Origin: Rhodospirillum centenum SW
GTDB lineage: Bacteria; Pseudomonadota; Alphaproteobacteria; Azospirillales; Azospirillaceae
Assembly: GCF_000016185.1 (NCBI RefSeq)
Contig: NC_011420.2
Span: 3,573,001-3,637,000 of the forward strand
Reading direction: 5' to 3'
DNA length: 64,000 nucleotides
Notes under the pieces: generated by a model
Seen by the model: the letters and a program-made list of their open reading frames with translations, nothing else
Told to the model about the DNA's origin: nothing
Database searches by the model: none
In this document: positions 60,727-64,000 of the stretch, in pieces
Layout: each line of letters starts with the position of its first letter
How positions within the stretch are numbered: position 1 is the stretch's first letter
Program-made: the position numbers and the translations under genes

Positions 60727-62574
60727 TCACCCCGGCTCCACCCGCACCGCCAGCGGCAGGCGGCCCAGGGCGCGGCGGGCGGTTTCCTCGGTCTCCGCGC
60801 CGCCGGGGACGCGGACGACGACGACCATGCCGCGCTCCGGCTCCGTCACCGCCACCACCTCCGCCGCCACGCCGGGCAGGGCCAGCGCCAGCTCGTCGCG
60901 GCAGGCGCGCTCGGCCGCGATCTGGCGCAGCTTCGGCTTGAAGATCTTGCCCACCGGGGTCAGCGGCATCTCCGGCAGCACCACCACCTCGCGCGGCTTG
61001 GCCGGCGGCTCGTCCACCCTCTCCTGGAGGAAGCGGGCCAGCGCCTCGGCGTCCAGCGGCCCGGCGGAGGTGACGAACAGCATCGGCACCTCCCCGGCAT
61101 AGGCGTCCGGGCGGCCCACGGCGGCGGCCAGGGCGACGCCGGGGAAACCGGCGGCCGGGTCCTCCAGCATGCGCGGGTCGATGTTGTGGCCGCCCCGGAT
61201 GATGACATCCTTCAGCCGCCCGGCGATGTGGACGCAGCCCGCGGCATCGATGCGGGCGAGGTCACCCGTGCGCAGCCACTCGTTTCCCGCCTCGTCGCGG
61301 TAGAAGGCGCCGGCGGTATCGCGCGGATCGACATAGCCGGCGAAGACGCTGGGGCCGCGCACCAGCAGCTCGCCCAGCGGGCCGGGCCGGTCGCGGTGCA
61401 GCACCCCGTCGGCCAGCACGGCCAGTTCCGCCAGCGCCGCGCGCGGCCCCACGGCGGTGCTGTCCGGCGTGCGGTAGTGCGGCCACTGCGCCACCGCTCC
61501 CGACAGTTCGGTCATGCCGTAGACCTGCCGCACGGCCCCGCCCCAGATCGCGTTGAAGCGCCGCTCCACCTCCGGCGGCAGGGTGGCGGCGCCGACCCCG
61601 ACCAGCCGCAGGCTTGAGATGTCCAGCCCCTCGCGCGGCACGGCGCAGAGGGCCCCCAGCACCGTCGGCACCACGCCCAGCACGGTCAGCCGGTGCCGGT
61701 CCACCAGTCGCCAGACGGCCTGCACCATCTTCGGGTCGCGGTAGCCCGCGGCGGTGGCGATGTAGAGCGTGGCGCCGGCGGCGAAGGTGGGGATGCTGCC
61801 GGTGAAGGCACCGCCGACATGGAACAGCGGCAGCCCCAGCAGCAGCCGGTCCTCCGCCCGCGTCCCCGTGGACAGCATGGACGCCACCGACGCCGCCACC
61901 ATGGAGCGGTTGGTCAGCTTCGCCACCTTCGGCCGGCCGGTGGTGCCGCCGGTGGGGTAGAGTGCCGCCACCCGCTCCGCCTGGGCCGGGTCGCGGCCCG
62001 CGGCCAGGGTGGCGCGCCAGTCGGGATCGGGCTCCAGCCCCTCCTCCCCGAAGGCGACGCTGCCGTCCACCGGCAGGGTGACGATGCGCTCCAGCGTCGG
62101 CACCTCGCGCTCCAGCCCCGCCACCTTCTCGTACAGCCCGCCGGGCAGGCCGGGCGGCGGCACCAGCAGCAGGCGGGCGCCGACGGCGTTCAACTGGGCG
62201 GCGATGGCCTCGCGGGTGAACAGCAGGTTCAGCGGCTGGGCGCGGCAGGCTTCCACCGCCGCCCACAGGGCGACCTGGGTGGCGGGCACGCCCGGCGCCA
62301 GCACCGACACCGTGTCGTCCTGCGTCAATCCCTGCGCCCGGTACCAGCGGATCGCGGCGGCCAGCAGGCCCATGAAGCGGCCGTAGCCGATGCTCGGCGG
62401 ATCGGGGTCGTCCGGCACCCGCAGATAGACCAGCGCCGTCCCGTCCGGGTTCGCCTCCGCCCCGGCGGCGATCAGGTCGATCAGCCGCGGATGCCGGTCG
62501 ATCAGTTCCGCCGCCTGCCGGTCGATCTCCGCCTCCTGGGCGTGGATGCGCTCGCGGCCGTCCTCGATGTCCAT
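60727..62574 (-). CDS. Acyl-CoA synthetase (AMP-binding)
   Basis: 615 residues from the ATG at 62574. Adenylation motifs are complete: YPTGGTTGRPKVAKLTN (A3, about 202), QVYGMTELSG (A5), LRTGDLARIDAAG (A7), KDVIIRGGHNIDPR (A8) and the catalytic lysine in VGKIFKPKLR (A10, about 560). Activates a carboxylic acid to its CoA thioester. Adjacent to an enoyl-CoA hydratase gene in the same orientation, 47 bases apart, which suggests fatty or aromatic acid degradation; substrate unknown. Confidence 0.92.
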   Translation of the reverse strand: MDIEDGRERIHAQEAEIDRQAAELIDRHPRLIDLIAAGAEANPDGTALVYLRVPDDPDPPSIGYGRFMGLLAAAIRWYRAQGLTQDDTVSVLAPGVPATQVALWAAVEACRAQPLNLLFTREAIAAQLNAVGARLLLVPPPGLPGGLYEKVAGLEREVPTLERIVTLPVDGSVAFGEEGLEPDPDWRATLAAGRDPAQAERVAALYPTGGTTGRPKVAKLTNRSMVAASVASMLSTGTRAEDRLLLGLPLFHVGGAFTGSIPTFAAGATLYIATAAGYRDPKMVQAVWRLVDRHRLTVLGVVPTVLGALCAVPREGLDISSLRLVGVGAATLPPEVERRFNAIWGGAVRQVYGMTELSGAVAQWPHYRTPDSTAVGPRAALAELAVLADGVLHRDRPGPLGELLVRGPSVFAGYVDPRDTAGAFYRDEAGNEWLRTGDLARIDAAGCVHIAGRLKDVIIRGGHNIDPRMLEDPAAGFPGVALAAAVGRPDAYAGEVPMLFVTSAGPLDAEALARFLQERVDEPPAKPREVVVLPEMPLTPVGKIFKPKLRQIAAERACRDELALALPGVAAEVVAVTEPERGMVVVVRVPGGAETEETARRALGRLPLAVRVEPG

Positions 62575-62621
62575 GCCGTTCCTCCCTGGTGTGTCCGTGT
62601 CCGTCGGGGACTTCGCCCGTG

Positions 62622-63440
62622 TCAGCGGCCGGGAAAGGCCGGGGGGCGCTTTTCCAGGAAGTGGGCGACGCCTTCGCGGAAATCCTCCGAACCCAGGCTC
62701 GCCAGCATCTCCTCGTCGGCCAGGACGGACGCCTCGGCCAGCCCGTGCAGCAGGCCGGCATAGACCTGCCGCTTGATCACCGCCAGCGAGCGGGGGGAGA
62801 CGCCGTGCGCCAGATCGGCGGCATAGGCCCGCACGGCCTCCGCGAAGCCTTCGTCCGGCAGCAGCCGGGCCAGCCCCAGGGCGGCCGCCTCCTCCGCCGT
62901 CAGGGTGCGGGCGGTGTAGAGCAGGTCCAGCGCGTTCATCGGCCCGACCAGCCGCGGCAGCATCCAGGCCGAGCCGTATTCCGCGATCAGGCCGCGGCGG
63001 GAGAAGGCGGTGGTCACCTTGGCGCCCGCGGCGACGAAGCGGATGTCGCAGAAGAGCGCGAAGCACAGCCCGATGCCGGCCACCGGCCCGTTGATGGCGG
63101 CGATCACCGGCTTGGGCGTCTTCAGCGGATAGGTCAGGGGCTGGTCGAAGTCCCGGCCCGGCGTCGGATCGTGCGCCAGGTCGGGGAAGACCTCGCGGCC
63201 CGGCGCCGTGCCCGACGCCAGCATGCCGCCCATGGCCACCATGTCCGCCCCGGCGCAGAAGCCGCGGCCGGCACCCGTGACGACGATCACCCGCACCCGG
63301 TCGTCCGCACCGGCCTCGGCGAAGGCGGCCTTCAGGTCCTGCGCCATGGCCGGGGTCCAGGCGTTCAGCCGGTCCGGCCGGTTCAGGGTGATCGTCGCCA
63401 CCCGGTCGGCGACGTCGTACAGGATGTCGGTGAAGGCCAT
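62622..63440 (-). CDS. Enoyl-CoA hydratase/isomerase family protein
   Basis: 272 residues. Crotonase fold with the oxyanion hole in RGFCAGADM (about 59) and NGPVAGIGLCFALFCDIRF (about 119). The glutamates used by hydratases are replaced: the position after GSAWMLPRLVG gives PMNALDLL, so hydratase chemistry is not certain and an isomerase or hydrolase role is possible. In an operon with the acyl-CoA synthetase. Confidence 0.9.
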   Translation of the reverse strand: MAFTDILYDVADRVATITLNRPDRLNAWTPAMAQDLKAAFAEAGADDRVRVIVVTGAGRGFCAGADMVAMGGMLASGTAPGREVFPDLAHDPTPGRDFDQPLTYPLKTPKPVIAAINGPVAGIGLCFALFCDIRFVAAGAKVTTAFSRRGLIAEYGSAWMLPRLVGPMNALDLLYTARTLTAEEAAALGLARLLPDEGFAEAVRAYAADLAHGVSPRSLAVIKRQVYAGLLHGLAEASVLADEEMLASLGSEDFREGVAHFLEKRPPAFPGR

Positions 63441-63626
63441 GCGCGTATCCTCCCAGGGCTCCCGCGGCCGTCTGCCGTCGGGGCCGTTCGTTGTTGCCTG
63501 GGATGATTACCCGGCACCCCCGGGGGGCGCGACCGGGTTCGCGCCGGGATGCGCGGGCCGTCCGCGCTGCGGTGGGCGGCCTCCGCCTGCCGGGCCGGGG
63601 GCGGGAAGCGAGAAGGGGGGGCGGGA

Positions 63627-64000
63627 TCAGCCGTGCCAGTCGCGCGCCAGCCGGCGCGAGGCCAGCAGCATCAGCAGCGCCGCCAGCAGGTAGAAGCCCA
63701 GGCCGTAGAGGATGGACCAGCGCAGGCTGTCGTCGCCGTAGACCGCCGCCAGCCGGTCGGACATCCAGCCCAGGAACCAGATGCCGAAGCCGATGCCGAT
63801 CAGGTTGTTCACGAACAGGAAGACGGCCGAAGCCGTGGTCCGCATGGCCGGCGGCACCAGATGCTGCACGGCCGACAGCACCGGCCCCAGCCAGATCAGG
63901 GCCAGGGCCTGCGGGATCAGGAACAGCACGAAGGAGACCGTCAGCGACGGCGACAGCAGCCCCGCCGCATAGAAGGGGGCCGCCAGCAGGAAGGACGCGG
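63627..64000 (-). CDS. MFS transporter, C-terminal part (truncated by window)
   Basis: The frame is open to the right edge, so the N-terminus lies outside. The visible 120 or so residues have three to four membrane helices: FLLAAPFYAAGLLSP, SFVLFLIPQALALIWLGPVL, TTASAVFLFVNNLIGIGFGI and SILYGLGFYLLAALLML. The loop HLVPPAMRTTASAVF is typical of MFS carriers related to sugar-phosphate or aromatic acid transporters. Substrate unknown. Confidence 0.82.
   Translation of the reverse strand, partial: ASFLLAAPFYAAGLLSPSLTVSFVLFLIPQALALIWLGPVLSAVQHLVPPAMRTTASAVFLFVNNLIGIGFGIWFLGWMSDRLAAVYGDDSLRWSILYGLGFYLLAALLMLLASRRLARDWHG

Overview
The window is high-GC DNA whose housekeeping genes read as a purple-type alphaproteobacterium. 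Signs are a separate F0 ATP synthase cluster with a b' subunit (atpI-B-E-F'-F), minCDE, a nearby DUF29 protein, PCu(A)C plus Sco1 copper proteins, and an MmgR-like small RNA. Rhodospirillales (Azospirillum, Rhodocista or Rhodospirillum centenum type) is the best guess; this is inference from gene content, not a database match.

Layout. 1-13.7 kb: ordinary chromosomal genes (a helical-repeat protein, YajQ, a PAS/PAS hybrid kinase, a metallophosphoesterase, a dipeptide epimerase, a DUF885 protein, an FG-GAP repeat protein), ending in a Phd/PemK-type toxin-antitoxin pair. 13.9-15.8 kb: nrdA. 15.9-37.0 kb: a defence island of lower and uneven GC. It holds a complete Wadjet operon (jetABCD, 16.2-22.9 kb) and a complete type III-B CRISPR-Cas locus (23.6-37.0 kb). 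The CRISPR genes run cas10, cmr3, cmr4, cmr5, a cmr6-cmr1 fusion, a CARF-HEPN effector with an extra C-terminal domain, cas1 and cas2, followed by an array of 28 repeats; cas6 faces back from the far side. No integrase, transposase or phage gene was seen. 37.2-42.6 kb: an acetyltransferase, DUF29, prolyl oligopeptidase, a PrlF/YhaV toxin-antitoxin pair and nrdB. 42.7-64 kb: an EF-hand lipoprotein, a HAD phosphatase, panB, minCDE, phoH, lactate dehydrogenase, sco1 and PCu(A)C, the F0 operon, glk-otsA, an MmgR-like sRNA, an acetyltransferase with an N-formylglutamate amidohydrolase, tRNA-Val(GAC), an HTH/PIN pair, an acyl-CoA synthetase with an enoyl-CoA hydratase, and the end of an MFS transporter.

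How the parts work together. nrdA and nrdB lie about 26 kb apart on opposite strands, but both carry the same pair of NrdR-like palindromes with the same spacing, so they are probably co-regulated. Wadjet is known to recognise and cut small circular DNA. The type III-B complex should recognise target transcripts, cut them through Cmr4 and make cyclic oligoadenylate through the GGDD site of Cas10, and that second messenger should activate the CARF-HEPN ribonuclease. Cas10 shows no HD nuclease domain, so DNA cleavage by it is not expected.

The least ordinary objects are the Cmr6-Cmr1 fusion with its small C-terminal domain, the three-part CARF-HEPN protein, the phoH leader with an unexplained intrinsic terminator, and the MmgR-like RNA. 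All functional calls rest on reading motifs and protein family resemblance by eye.
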